This document shows positions 11,428 through 22,985 of a stretch of DNA of 64,000 nucleotides, piece by piece. The first letter of the stretch is position 1, and the number at the start of each line of letters is the position of its first letter. Made by a program: the position numbers and the translations under genes. The stretch is from Epiperipatus broadwayi. Taxonomy: Eukaryota; Onychophora; Udeonychophora; Euonychophora; Peripatidae. Under the pieces are notes generated by a model. It worked only from the letters and a program-made list of their open reading frames with translations, was not told the DNA's origin and searched no databases. The stretch covers positions 992,001 through 1,056,000 of the forward strand of contig JAQFVV010000232.1 of assembly GCA_028023455.1 (NCBI GenBank), read 5' to 3'.

Positions 11428-12240
11428 TTACCTGTGCGGGGGCTGAATCGCCATCCAACTGTTGCAGAAGCATTTCTGCTAGAAGGACATGGAACAAATC
11501 TCCCTTGTTTAGGCATTTCCACATGAATTCTGTTAGATAGTTGCTGAGGTTTTGGCATGCTGGTTTTTGTTACGCCACTTTAACAGCCCCCTCAGATGTT
11601 TGATGTTCTGTGTGTGAGCGCCAGTTGTCAGGTCAACAAAGTTGTAGCGGTGGCTGACCTTCATGAGAATAAAACCTGGGCCTCGAAGTCAGCCATCCTG
11701 TAGCCCTTCCAGCAGTCCGAGTATATAGTGGATCCTGGCTATATGTTATCACTTATGGTGTGCTTGCAGATCTACATGGAACACACACGACAAAGCATTC
11801 CCCTGTGTCACGGCACACCTCCGAAGATCTATTCCTGGGGAAGCATACATCCCTGATGGTTTTTATACCTGCTAAACAATGTTTCATCCACCTCCTCAAT
11901 TTTTTTGGGACCACTAATTAGACATCTTGCGCGGAACTGCAGGCTTTCGCTGCAATGTTCCCTTAGCCCGTTGGTCCAGCTAAGGCCTTGTTGGACTGTT
12001 GTAGATCTTCATTAGCACGTTGAGTGAAAGGTCGTCCTTACTCCAGAAGTATAGGAGACATACAATCATCATAAAGTGTATTCTGGAGCCTTCAAACCAT
12101 GTACTTTCAAGAATTGAATGACTTTTCTTGCAGGCACGGGCATTGCAATAAAAACTCTGTGACAAAACGTTTTCAGCCTGTAAAAACGAAACACTTCCTT
12201 TTCTGTGGCTGGCAATTTCCAGACTTTAATAAGTTTCGCC
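11428..12240 (-). pseudogene. Merlin (IS1016/IS1595-type) DDE transposase, broken
   Basis: The minus strand encodes a cut-and-paste transposase remnant, starting at an ATG at 12240 (MAKLIKVWKLPATEKEV). Frames shift several times, but the order of motifs is that of Merlin/IS1595-like enzymes. It has an N-terminal C/K-rich region, ESTWFEGSRIHF and a LYFWS block. First-Asp segment: IEEVDETLFSRYKNHQG. Then a FGGV...TGECFVV segment, and the second-Asp segment GSTIYSDCWKGYR (11698-11740). Last comes YNFVDLTTGAHTQNIKHLRG (about 11590-11650). In the family the last motif normally carries the catalytic Glu where this copy has Lys (codon 11599-11601). Multiple stops also show it is dead. It lies between the two palindrome arms, near the right one. 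Confidence 0.85.
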
Positions 12241-13513
12241 ATTTTTTTTTAAATATTAAAGATCTATAAACCAAAATATAATTTGTATTAATTTAAAAGT
12301 TAATGGAGTTTACTCTTTTGTAAACGTGGTATTTTAAAAAGGTTTTTGAAAAATTATAACAGTCATTCAAATTTTGTTGTTCTTTTTTACAGTTGCAAAG
12401 ATTGGAATGTGTCTCATTGAAAGTGCTATTTAGACCATTTGTAGGATTATAACAAATTCTAATAACCAATATTAAAATGAAAGTTCATAAAGAATTCATA
12501 GTGACTTAAAATTATACCTGAATGATATCTCGAGAATTTTCAATATGATGTATTATAGCATTTTTTGTTGATTTCAACAATTATTAACTTATGGGGTTGT
12601 GATCAAACAGAAAACAGTGGTAAATTTAAAGGAGTTAATAAATATACTTGAATTTATTTACTGGTTAGAATCTCTACAGATTTTTTAATATAATGTTTGT
12701 GAATAGTTAGGTGATTTAATGAATCTATAAATGAATTTCTAAATAGACAAATGTTAATATATACCACCCAACAGAGACACTTAAATATTTACCAATTTCA
12801 CAATATCAACTAATAAACTATTATTTACTTTGATTAATCATTAAGATTTGATTTAATGCAAGAAATTGTCTACACTTAGGTTACAAATTTATTGCCATCC
12901 TTCATTACTTAAATAGATTTTCATACTTGCAACAACTGTTTATGTGATGAACTTATTCATGATGAATTACAGATTTTTTTCTAATATGTTTATAAATCAA
13001 TTTTGAAAATTCTCTTTAAAAAATCTTATATCTTCTAATTTTTTTTGAAGCTAGATATCCATCCTTTTTTTTTCATACCATCATTGGCTTCATGACACAT
13101 TTAATATTCAATTATTATTGCAATCATCTACAATACTTTATGTACATTTACCCACTATGCATATAGAATATGTCCAGATATTATTGAGAATCTTTATAAT
13201 ACTTTTTTTTTTACTAGACATATAATAAAAATGACATTTTATTTTTGGTCTCAACTTGAAACTGTTAATTGTGCTTTTCTGAGATTCAGTTCAACTTTAC
13301 AACTTTAGATCTGATACAAATAACATTCAGCTTAATTCCAAATTATCAATCCATATTAATTATAAAGTAGCATTTACTTTTATAGTTCCTAGAATTTAAT
13401 GTATTTTGTATTTATCAGACTAAAAAATTCTATCAATTTTTATATATATATATAGATTATTTATTTAAGGTCCTAAAAGTGCAGTATAAGAATAATTCCT
13501 TTTATCTTGTTTT

Positions 13514-16500
13514 GGCTGCAGAAAGGAGTTTGCTATTAATTGAAAGGAGAACCTTTGATTCCTCTTGGAGGCCTTAAAGGATCCGAGCAGGGCAAATTCC
13601 TAATGTCCACTGTATACATTCTGGTCGTTGCAGCTGTTATTACTATGTGATTATTCATATTGTATGTAAACGTGGATGGGCTGCTCACCAACACGCATTA
13701 GCCAGTGTGATGAGTTTATTGGATTTTTACCTCTTTGAGTTTAAGATCAAGAAACTCCATGATCTTTCTTCTTAGTTGCCCGATAACATAGAATGAATGT
13801 TTGTGTAAATGATAAATATTTTTCCAATACATGTATACAATTATGACAGACAAAAATAAATCATAGGCCTTATTTCCAGGAGACTAAAGTCACCATCCAA
13901 GGCAGCGGTTGGTGGCCGAAGTCGGATGAAGTTAAGAATCCTCTGATTGTGGATCCAGGCTGCCATTTGATGATGCCTTTTTTTATTTAGGTACTTACAA
14001 TTGCAGGTCACTTTCAAATGAACGAAGATTGCAAGAATTAGAAGAAAAACTGTCTTATATTAAATGGGACATTATTGGACTTTGTGAAGTCAGAAGAAAA
14101 GGTGAAGAGACAATTGACTTAAAAAGTGGACATGTACTCTACTATAAAGGCACAAATATTGGAAATACAAGTGGAGTAGGATTCATTATAAATAAAAAGT
14201 GGAAGAACAACATTGTGGAGATTGATGGTTTATCGGAAAGATTGGCAAGATTAGTTATACAACATATTAGCAGATACCAAGTGCAGATAATTCAGGTTTA
14301 TGCCCCAACAAATTCCCATAGTGATAAAGTAGTAGAAGATTTTTATATAGATGTACAAACGGCTTTTTGATCAGAGTAAACAACATTTTAAAATTGTTAT
14401 GGGATTTTTTAGTGCTAGAATTGGTAAACAAATGAAAGTGCTTTAGGTAATTTTGGTTATGATAATAGAAATGAGAGAGGACATAGTCTTGTGAAGTTGC
14501 AGAAAAAGGAAAACTTTATATTATGAATTCTTATTTTGAGAAAAGTGTTAAAAGGAAATGGACATGGATGCATCCAAATGAAGGTACAGCAGAATTGGAT
14601 TATATTTTGCTAAAAAATAAGTATTTCAATATTGTAATGTTCTTAATAAATTTAACACAGATAGTGATCATCGAATAGTAAAATGTGAGCTACGTGTTAA
14701 TGCAAAACTAGAGAGACAAAAATTATTAAGAAAAACAATATTTACAGTTGATATTCCTAATCTTCCAAAACATTCTAATGAATTTAAATTAGAACTTGCA
14801 AATAGGTTTCAAGTATTAGTAGATTTTGAACATGATTCAGATTTGAATGAAATTAATATGAAAATAACTGATACACTTAAAAACTGCAACAAAAATATCT
14901 GGTTGAAAAAAGCAGCAATTGACCAATAAAATTTCTACTGAGGCTAGAGAATTTATAAAGAAAAGAATATGAAGATATACAAAAATGATGCGGAAAAGAG
15001 TTGAAAATGATATAAGAAAGTATAACTGTGAACTAGCAAGGAAAGCTGTAGAAGAGAATAAAAGTCTCAAGAGTGTAAACGAACATTTTGGTATTGATAG
15101 AAATTTATATCTCCAATAAGAAAAAAAGATGGAATTATTACTAAAAAGAGAGATGACATCATGAAATGGATAGAAGACTTTTATCAAGAATTATATAATA
15201 ATAAAGAACAAGTACCTCCTATATATATTACATCTTCCGAATTGCCGGAATTTTAAATGAAGAAGTGAGACACGCAATGAAATATATGGAGAAAGTAAAG
15301 CCTCCAGGTAATGATGGAATTATAATTGATATATTAAAAGAAGCAGGTGAAGAAATATAAATTTTTTTAGCAAAGTTATGATAAAGATGTACCAGATGAT
15401 TGGAAGAATGCAGTATTAATATTAATATTTACAAAAGGTGATAAAGAAGATATTAGAAATTATAGACCTATCAACCTTTTATCAGTTTTACATCATTTTT
15501 ACCAAGATAATTACAACCTGTCTACAGAGAACATTGGATTTTCACCATCTAAGAGAACAAGCTGCATTTCAAAGTGGTTTTAGTACAATAGATTATATCC
15601 AGGTATTGAGAGAAGTTATAGAAAGGACAAATGAATATGAGTTGCCATTATATTTTCGATTTGTAGATTATCAAAAGGCATTTGAATCTATAAATATTTC
15701 TTCAGTGATTAAAGCGTTGGATCGTCAAGGTATAGATCCAGGATATTGTCATATTTTAAAGAATATTTATAAAAATGCAACAGCAACAATTAGATTACAT
15801 TATGATACTGGTAAAGTCAACATTGAGAAGGGTGTAAGACAGGCTGACTCCAAAACTTTTTACAACAGTGCTGCAAGGAGTATTTTGTGGATTAAAATGG
15901 GAAGCTAAAGGAGTGAAAGTAAATGATTATTTAAGTCATTTAGATTCTGCAGATGTAGTTGTTTTTGCTAATAATGCTTTAAATCTACAGGAACTGTTGC
16001 AGGAGTTATCAGATGAAAGTAGGAAATTAGGACTAAAGATAAATATTAAAAAGACTAAAGTAATGTTTAATGGATTTTCTGAAAATATGAAAATAGATTG
16101 ATTATGATGAGTTAGAAGTTAACAGTTACAAATACCTTGGTCAGATTATTAATACAGATGGAAACAATGGATGAAATTAATCATAGAAATAAACTTGGTT
16201 TGGTAGAAATAACTTGATACTAAAAGGAAATCTGCATATGTTTGAAAAGGAAGATTTTTAATAAATGTGTTTTCTCAGTTTTTACTTATTGACCCGAGAC
16301 TTTGACATTTAATAGAAGAGCAATACAGACTTCAGACCATTTAAAGAAGTATGCAGAGATGCATGTTGGGAGTAACAAGAAGAGATCGAAAACACAATAT
16401 ATGGGTAAGAAAACAAACAGGTGTTACTGACCTCATTGAAAAAATTAAAATTGAAGTGAAGTTGGACTGTACATTTTTCTAGAAGGGGTGATAATAGATG

Positions 16501-16658
16501 GATAATTGAAATCTTAAACAGGATTCCAAGAGATTGTAAAAGACCCAGAAAGAGACCACATGTGAGATGGATGGATGAAATAAGGTGTGCTGGGGTGATG
16601 TGGAGAAGACAGATTAAACTTGGAGAGACCTTCAACCTGCAGTGGATTGATGATGGTG
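13514..16658 (+). mobile_element. Nearly full-length RTE LINE, copy 2
   Basis: A 3145-bp RTE insertion sits inside the right arm and is flanked by the 10-bp target duplication ATCTTGTTTT (13504-13513 and 16659-16668). The left arm has the uninterrupted site (rc near 9210-9225), confirming the boundaries. The 5' leader is 13514 to about 13990. Endonuclease: YNCRSLSNERRLQELEEKLS, then WDIIGLCEVRRKGEE and VYAPT (about 14000-14700; cleanest 14029-14370). RT: about 15170-16101. A thumb/C-terminal region follows, with RRDRK, RPRKRPHVRWMDEI and CAGVMWRRQ. The 3' tail is a short GATGATGGTGAT repeat, as usual for RTE. Frameshifts throughout make it inactive. Confidence 0.93.
15438..16101 (+). pseudogene. 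RTE reverse transcriptase, copy 2, broken
   Basis: This is the RT core of the RTE element, read in two overlapping frames (15438-15908 and 15868-16101). It shows FTKIITTCLQRTLDFHHLRE, YFRFVDYQKAFES (first catalytic Asp region, F-x-D-Y-x-K-A-F) and GVRQADSK...F, where a few residues before SPKLF are lost. The second catalytic box, normally FADD, reads VVFANNALNLQ, so both active-site Asp are Asn. Then come LGLKINIKKTKVMF and the rest of the palm. RT copies the element RNA into DNA at the target; this copy lacks the catalytic pair. Confidence 0.85.
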
Positions 16659-17837
16659 ATCTTGTTTTACTTTAATATGCAAACTTAATTAAATTTTTTT
16701 CTACCATTATTAAAAATAAATACGTATTCATTAGCTTTTACAGATAATGTACTTATGATAAACCAATAATCTTCAATTACTGAACAAGCAATTAATCATT
16801 TTTCAGCTGTATCCAGTATCACATGACTCTCATTTTGATGGTTCTATCATAAAGTAAATAAAGTGACCTATTTCAAAATTCTAATTAGATTTCAGCTTTC
16901 ATTGATAAATCCTGAGCTTGGAAAATATCTACTAAAAAAGTATTGCCTTTACTTTTCTCAAAATTCTTTCATAAGGTTTACACATTCATCTAGATATATC
17001 CTATATCAAAATTAACAACACTTTTAACAGCTTAATTATGGAACAAATTAACTCATTTTTAAACTCTTATAATAAGTAACATTACTTTTATAAGCTGTGG
17101 TGATATTACTAATTCAATAATGAAAGAAAGAAACAGTGCACTGGCACAGACTGTACTATCAGGCTTCTGAATTTTAGGCTATTAAGATCATATATAATTT
17201 TCAACAATCATCCAATTTTGACAGGCAATGTCTTCCAAATTATTTATGAGGACTAATAGTTTTAATTTTAACAGTATACAAGCCTAACATAAGCATCAAA
17301 CATTTGTATCTATTTCAACGGATCCTCATACATTCAGTATTTCTCTTAATAATTTAAATGGAGTTGACTGCAATGTTTTTTCTTCACTTTTTAAACAAAA
17401 CAATCCAAATTTCAAAAATAGTTCCTCAATCTGTGTTTGTTTTATAGACCATGACATTTTAAATTCTAATCAATAAAGATATTAAATGCATATATTTTTT
17501 AACCTGCAACTTAAATCTGTGGATGACATTTCTCTAACATCTCTTAAATTCCTGTCCTATGTTCATTAATTTACATCTTCTGTTGTTGCCTTCAAAACAA
17601 TCTTTCTGCTATATTATCATTAGCTTTTGCATTTTGCTCTTAAATCTTTTTCTTTCTGAGTCTCTATAATGTCTTACTTTTGCCACACTTCTTAAACCTA
17701 TTATATTGAAATTTCCTTGTGAGTATATGACATTTTTAGTTATTAAAATGATCCTAAAGCTTTAAATACAACTTCAATTATTATTTATGCCTTGAATATT
17801 TTATTCGATTTTTACACTGAAGAGAGCTCATGGTTAA

Positions 17838-18606
17838 CCCTTTAACCGCTAATTATATTATTGGTTGTATGAGGTAAAAATCAAATCTTTTAATTGGCCA
17901 ACTCACAAACTGAAGACAAAGCCTTTTGTTAAAACATAATCGCCTATAATATTAAATTCAACTCAGATACGTTTATAAAAAGTATATTACTAATTTTTCA
18001 GGTTATGAAAGAGAACAAAAGTTCTTCCAAAAATAATTTGCTATTTATTTATTATAAAATATATTCAATTTCGGCAAATATAAAGCGAATGTCTAAACAA
18101 AAAAGTGCATGACGCAAACGCTTTTTTTCAATTTTACGTTATCGAAAAGTAAAGATTTCTTTTTGCTAAATCTTAAATATTTTTACTAAAATCTTCAATA
18201 TTTTTCGAAAATAATTTTGTTTTTTTGATATATTTTCTAAAAAACTAGTTTAATTTCTCAAATTATATTTTTTTAATACTTAAATTGCATTCGAAATGAA
18301 AATCTCAGCGTTTTTCTTTATTTTCTTTGATCAGGCGGTTTCTTTGTTCTTTCCAGCCAATCAGAATGTCTTTTTCGGCTGAGAGCTGTCTGACAACCAA
18401 TTACTGACAAGGTTCTTTCTTTGTTTAGTTTAAAATGCGTTTTTTTTGATTTTTTACTTGTAAAATAATTCGTAAGAGGGCACCATCTTACAGAACTTTT
18501 AAAAACCTAATCAATACCTGTCAAACGAATACTTTAGCATAAGAACTAGCAGAGTTAGAGTGATGTCAGATGTCGACGAGATGCCTCGTAAGAGGCGGTT
18601 GAAGAA
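17838..18606. mobile_element. piggyBac-like non-autonomous element
   Basis: A 769-bp insertion in the right arm is bounded by TTAA on both sides (17834-17837, 18607-18610), the invariant piggyBac target. The termini are imperfect inverted repeats: CCCTTTAACCGCTAATTA on the left against TTCTTCAACCGCCTCTTA (rc) on the right, 12 of 18 matching. The left palindrome arm (about 8035-8060, ATAA in place of TTAA) keeps the empty site, so excising one TTAA plus the insert restores collinearity. No transposase ORF is visible, so it would be mobilised in trans. Confidence 0.75.
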
Positions 18607-20039
18607 TTAAATCACCACACACTACACAAACTGCAATTCTCTGACATCTTATTCAGTCTACAGAGAATACAATGTTATAAGCAACACCTCCTCACGGCAA
18701 ATTGGAACTGATAATAAGGGTCATACTCTTCAATTTTATGAATCCTATATTTTGTTTGTTATTTCACAAAAATGTGTTTGATATTTTACTGCTTACACAC
18801 ATTAATTATAATAAATTTATTTTTTACCAAAGATAGTAAAACTTGAATGGTTTATAAATTTATATATCATTTATGATACTAAGTAAATGCAATTTTTTTT
18901 TTTTTATGGATTATTTGAAAAAATGGAATATAATCAAGAGCTTATTCAGAAAATTGTTAGAGCAATAAAATCTGCTTTTTGACTGACCACTTAAGTATAG
19001 TTGAGTTATTTAGATCTTATTTTACAAATAATACATGTATGTGTATACATAAATTGTACTGTAAACTTACTTTAAATTTGAGCTGAATAGATATTTTAAT
19101 CTATTTAAAGGAGAGTTTGATTTGCTTTCTCTCAAGTAATTTAAAAATATTTATTGTGACAGAAACTCTTTATTAACCCATCAAAATGTATAAACTGCAA
19201 TATATCGTTTTTAGTTAAAATGTAAATTTTAGAAATAGAGTAACAGAACTTAAACAATTGTAATAAGAGAAGCCCAGCACAGAAACAAGTTCAGACCAAG
19301 AGATCAGAAAAATTCTCTCGGCTAAAGATATTGTAAAAATGAATGGATAGAAACGAATCCTCTTCGAATTATTGCTTGTACATAACAGTACACATTATTC
19401 CTTGTTACGGCTCATCAATGTTTCAGTGTTTCATTGTAGTGTCTTAACATTAAAAAAAGTGTTGTTTTCTATTAAATGTGTGGTTTATTTTGTTTAGTTT
19501 TAACAACAAAAACCTTTTTAAAATAACATGTTTGCAAAAGAGTAATTGAAAGATCTATAAACTGAAATATAATTTGTACTAGTTTAACAGTTAATGGAAA
19601 TATTATTTGAAAGTATACGAAAAAAAGTTTTACAATCAACTTTTAAAATAAGATGTTTGGGAAACAGTAATTGAAAGATCTATAAACCGAAATATAATTT
19701 ATATTAGTTTAAAAGTTATTGGAAATATTATTTGAAAGTATAAAAAAAAAAGTTTTACAAACAATCATCTTTTAAAATAACACAGTTTTGAAAGAAATAT
19801 TGCCATAAAAAAAAAAGTTGAGACCGATTTTCAGTAGTTTTGAAAGAAAGATAGATTGCTGTAAAAAAGTAAAAATTACCTTTTTAAAAAAACAACAACC
19901 CATTTTTAGAGAAAATAATTTTAAAAAAAGATCGATTTTTAAAAGGAAATAATTTAAAAATACAAGCAGATTTACAAAGTTGTAGCTTCTAGATTAATCA
20001 CATCTTCACATTATATGTTATCGATCTGGTAGTTGATCG

Positions 20040-20208
20040 TAGCACATAACATAGGGTATGTGTGCTTACGCATACATTCCGCGCTACCTAGCAGCTGAAA
20101 TGAAAATCACTGCTTTTGGCCCTGTACCCTGAATACTTCTTTGTGTCAGAAACAGCATCTCATGTGGACTAATGACACGGTCGGAACAACTACCCACTGA
20201 AGTTTCTG
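20040..20208 (+). mobile_element. Fragment resembling the SGNH LINE 5' leader
   Basis: This relatively GC-rich stretch resembles 2075-2240, the 5' leader of the SGNH-LINE. The shared line of text is CTGCTTTTGGCCC, then a TCTGGATA/CTGAATA block, GACACAGAAA/GTGTCAGAAA, CTCTTGTGGCC/CTCATGTGGAC and CAACTA. Overall similarity looks roughly 60-65%. Like 1920-2240, it directly follows a palindrome arm end. No LINE ORF follows; a Penelope-like element begins immediately. Confidence 0.55.
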
Positions 20209-20840
20209 CAATGCTTTCTGAATAATGCTTGTAAATTTGTTTCTGGATTTGGTATGGAATTTTTACCCATTTTTTTTTATTGGTCTGCTGCTGTGAAGAG
20301 TTCTTGTATTTTGTTATCATAGTCAGTTGTATCCATTACATCTATTGCTTTTCATTTATTAGCAGGCAGAATGATCATAGATTTATATACTTTAGAGATT
20401 TAATTGCTTTCCTCTAATCGTAGTCTAGTTTTGTGTTTAATTTTTGTTGCTTCTCATGGGTTCTTTTTATTTTCCAGTATAATTCTGCTGCTTCTAAATG
20501 TAATTTTTGAATGACTTCCTCAGTGGCTGTCATGATATCTGATAATGGGATATTAGATGGTGTGATAGTAAAAGTTTAATTTTTTTTGAGACCAGAAATT
20601 TCAGTATCTGTTAGATGTTTAGGTCTGCGATTTTTAGCAGATGAAGCTTATATATTATGAGTTTTGATTTGTCCCCGTATGTTTGCTTTTTTTTTTGACA
20701 TTATTTTATTTTTCCATGTAATGTAGAATATGATTTTTTTACTGCTTGTGAAATCTTCATCAGTAAGCTTAATTTGTAGAAAACATTCTACATTATTAAT
20801 GGAATTGAAGATGTGTTACTTAGAAAACTGAAGAGATAAT
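20209..20840 (-). mobile_element. Penelope-like element, inverted 5' fragment
   Basis: The minus strand repeats the N-terminal region of the PLE found just downstream on the + strand. Reverse-complemented text such as TTGTTATCATAGTCAGTTGTATCC and the AATGTAGAATGTTTTCTACAAATTAAGCTTACTGATGAAG region mirrors 20970-21400. The two copies therefore face each other around about 20880. Partial, inverted or tandem copies at the 5' side are a known peculiarity of Penelope insertions. It contains several disruptions and no intact frame. Confidence 0.8.
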
Positions 20841-20844
20841 CCTT

Positions 20845-22800
20845 AAGGGTTTGCAACTAAAACCTCCAATTCACTCTCAGAGAACTGAGAAAATTATTCA
20901 GAGAGTAAGTGAAGCTGTGATAAGGAAAAGTGTAAATGCTCAAAGATTCTCCAAGTATCAAAAGTTGCATTCCATTAATAATAAAGAATGTTTTCTAAGA
21001 AATAAGCTTACTGATGAAGACTTCACTAGAGTTTCTCAAGCAATGAAAAACTCACTTTCTACATTATATGGAAAAATAAAAGGATGCCAAAAATAAAAAC
21101 TTGCAAACCTACATGTGCATATCAAAACTCATAATGACCTAGCAAGCAGTGTATTTGCTTCATTAGTTAAAAATGTCAGTTCTAATTATCTAACAGATGG
21201 TGAAATTTCTGTTTTCAGAAAAGGATTAAACTTTGCCATCATACCATCTAATATCCCTTTATTAGATATAATGGCAGTCACCAAGGAAAGCAATTAAATA
21301 TCTCAAAATAGATAAATCTACTACTATAATCATTCTCCCTGCTGACAAATGCAATGCAAGTTATAATGGATACAACTGATTATGATAACAAAATACAACA
21401 AATCCTCACAGTTGGCCAACAGAAAAATGGCAAAAAAAATCCCATAACGAATACAGAAACAAAATTACAAGCACTATTCACAAAGCATCGCAGGTACTTC
21501 ATTGATTCAGAAAAATGTAAACTAACATATTTCAGCAAAATTCCTCATCTTTATAGTCTACCTAAAATTAATACAGATCATGTTCCATTAGTTCTAGAAA
21601 TTCATCTTGTTAAGGATTTTAGATAATTTGTAGAATTAAGCAAGAACATGAAAATTGAAACGCCTCACATACTAGTAAGCTTTGATGTTGAAAGTTTATT
21701 CACAAATGTACCATGTGAAAAAGTATTGTCTATTATAAGAAAAAAATTAAATGATGATAATAGCCTATAAACCAGAACAACGCTTACTATTGATAGTATA
21801 ATGGAATTATTAATATTCTGCATAACTGCCCACTTTCTATACAACACAGAATTATTCCAACAAAATCAGGGAATAGCTATGGGCTCATTGTCAACTCTGA
21901 TGAGCAATATTTACATGGAAGAACTTGAAAACATAGTCATAAAAACTACTCCATATCCACCTAAAGTTTGGATTCGCTATGTTGATAATACATTTGTTAT
22001 ATGGGGCATGGTGAAACACTACTACAAACTTTCAGGAAGCAGATCAACAACTTATCACCTTCATTTAAATTCACAATAGAATCAGAACAAGAACAAAAAT
22101 TGGCATTCTTAGATGTTCTTGTGACAAGACTCCCTCATGGAAAAATCAAAACTACAGTTTACAGAAAACCCACACATACAGGAAAATATAATCTATATAG
22201 AACAAACTCTTGAACAAACATCAGCTGTTAAGAAACCCTTCAATAGACAACAAAAAGAACCCTCAAAAGAATAAACAATGTATCCATACATAGCAAAAAT
22301 AGCAACAAATTAAGGAAAATCTGCAATCAATATAACATCAGAATAACTTTCCAAAGCCATATCACACACCAAGAAGAATCTTAACATCTGCAAATCCTAA
22401 ACTTGAAATGCTGAAAGGAAAAAACTTCATCTATGAATTACCCTGTGAATGTGGAAGACTGTACATTTGGTCAGACCAGTTGCCTCATTAAAAAGTGATT
22501 GCAAGTGCACAAACTTAATGATTAGAAGCGAGAAAACAGGTGTCTAAGGGAGTAGACCATATATGTACCAATGAATATATGTTCAATTCAGAAAATATAA
22601 AAATATTGGAGAAGAAAATGAACAAAAGAAATTTTCAAGAATCTGCTCACATGGCAATTGCAAATAACCTCATAAGTCAACCTAGTGTAACTATACATAA
22701 TGTATGGAAACCATTAATCAACTTTCTCTTAGGGAAGAGTTTTGAAATTAGAAGGAATCCCATATATAAGTATATGAAATTTTTACTGACTGTTGCTTTT
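20845..22800 (+). mobile_element. Penelope-like element with RT and GIY-YIG remnants
   Basis: This is one decayed PLE polyprotein in pieces: 20851-21096 (N-terminal), 21115-21297, 21354-21626 (KIPHLYSLPKIN, cf. FYGLPKIHK), about 21640-21760 (SFDVESLFTNVPCEK), 21801-22079 (QNQGIAMGSLSTLMSNIYMEE, then IRYVDNTFVIWG) and 22001-22213 (LAFLDVLVTRLPHGKIKTTVYRKPTHTGKY). A GIY-YIG-type endonuclease region follows at about 22395-22520 (NFIYELPCECGRLYI), then the C-terminal tail (22540-22800). PLEs use a telomerase-related RT. RYVDN has Asn where the second catalytic Asp is expected. Stops and frameshifts make it inactive. Confidence 0.92.
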
Positions 22801-22985
22801 GGCGGGATTGCTCAGTTGGCTAGAGCATTACCTTAAAATTCAATATTTATGAATCTAAGAGTTCAGGTTCAATTTCCATGTTACTACTGTCACTGGTCAG
22901 GCCAGCAACACTTCAACAAGAGGGGAGACTAATACCTCTCGAAATGTGCATATATTAATAGTTGAAAGTAATTGGAAATTTTTAA
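22801..22985 (+). repeat. tRNA-headed SINE-like unit at the PLE 3' end
   Basis: GGCGGGATTGCTCAGTTGGC starts a tRNA-like head with an A box (TTGCTCAGTTGG, 22807-22818) and a B box (GGTTCAATTTC, 22866-22876). The anticodon arm is not credible, so it is not a functional tRNA. The non-tRNA body (about 22880-22960) includes GGTCAGGCCAGCAAC and AAGAGGGGAGACTAATACCTCTCGAAATG. The latter looks like stem II plus GAAA of a decayed hammerhead-type motif, as found in Penelope terminal sequences. An AT-rich tail follows. It could be a SINE inserted in the PLE tail or a PLE-linked 3' unit. Confidence 0.6.

Larger units (their letters stand above)
12440..20037 (-). repeat. Right arm of giant palindrome, with two nested insertions
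   Basis: This is the inverted counterpart of the left arm. Removing the RTE insertion (13514-16668 including one target copy) and the piggyBac-like insertion (17838-18610 including one TTAA) leaves about 3.67 kb, matching the left arm's 3.7 kb. The outer end carries tandem modules of about 135-140 bases at 19505-19645 and 19645-19790, each with AGATCTATAAACCGAAATAT-type text. A single related module lies in the spacer near 12250-12345. The arm ends at about 20037 (TATGTTATCGATCTG), the inverse of 6572-6590. Confidence 0.85.

Noticed and set aside
22801-22880. Possible functional tRNA gene
   Set aside because: A and B boxes are present, but the anticodon arm and acceptor pairing are not; it continues into a SINE-like body.
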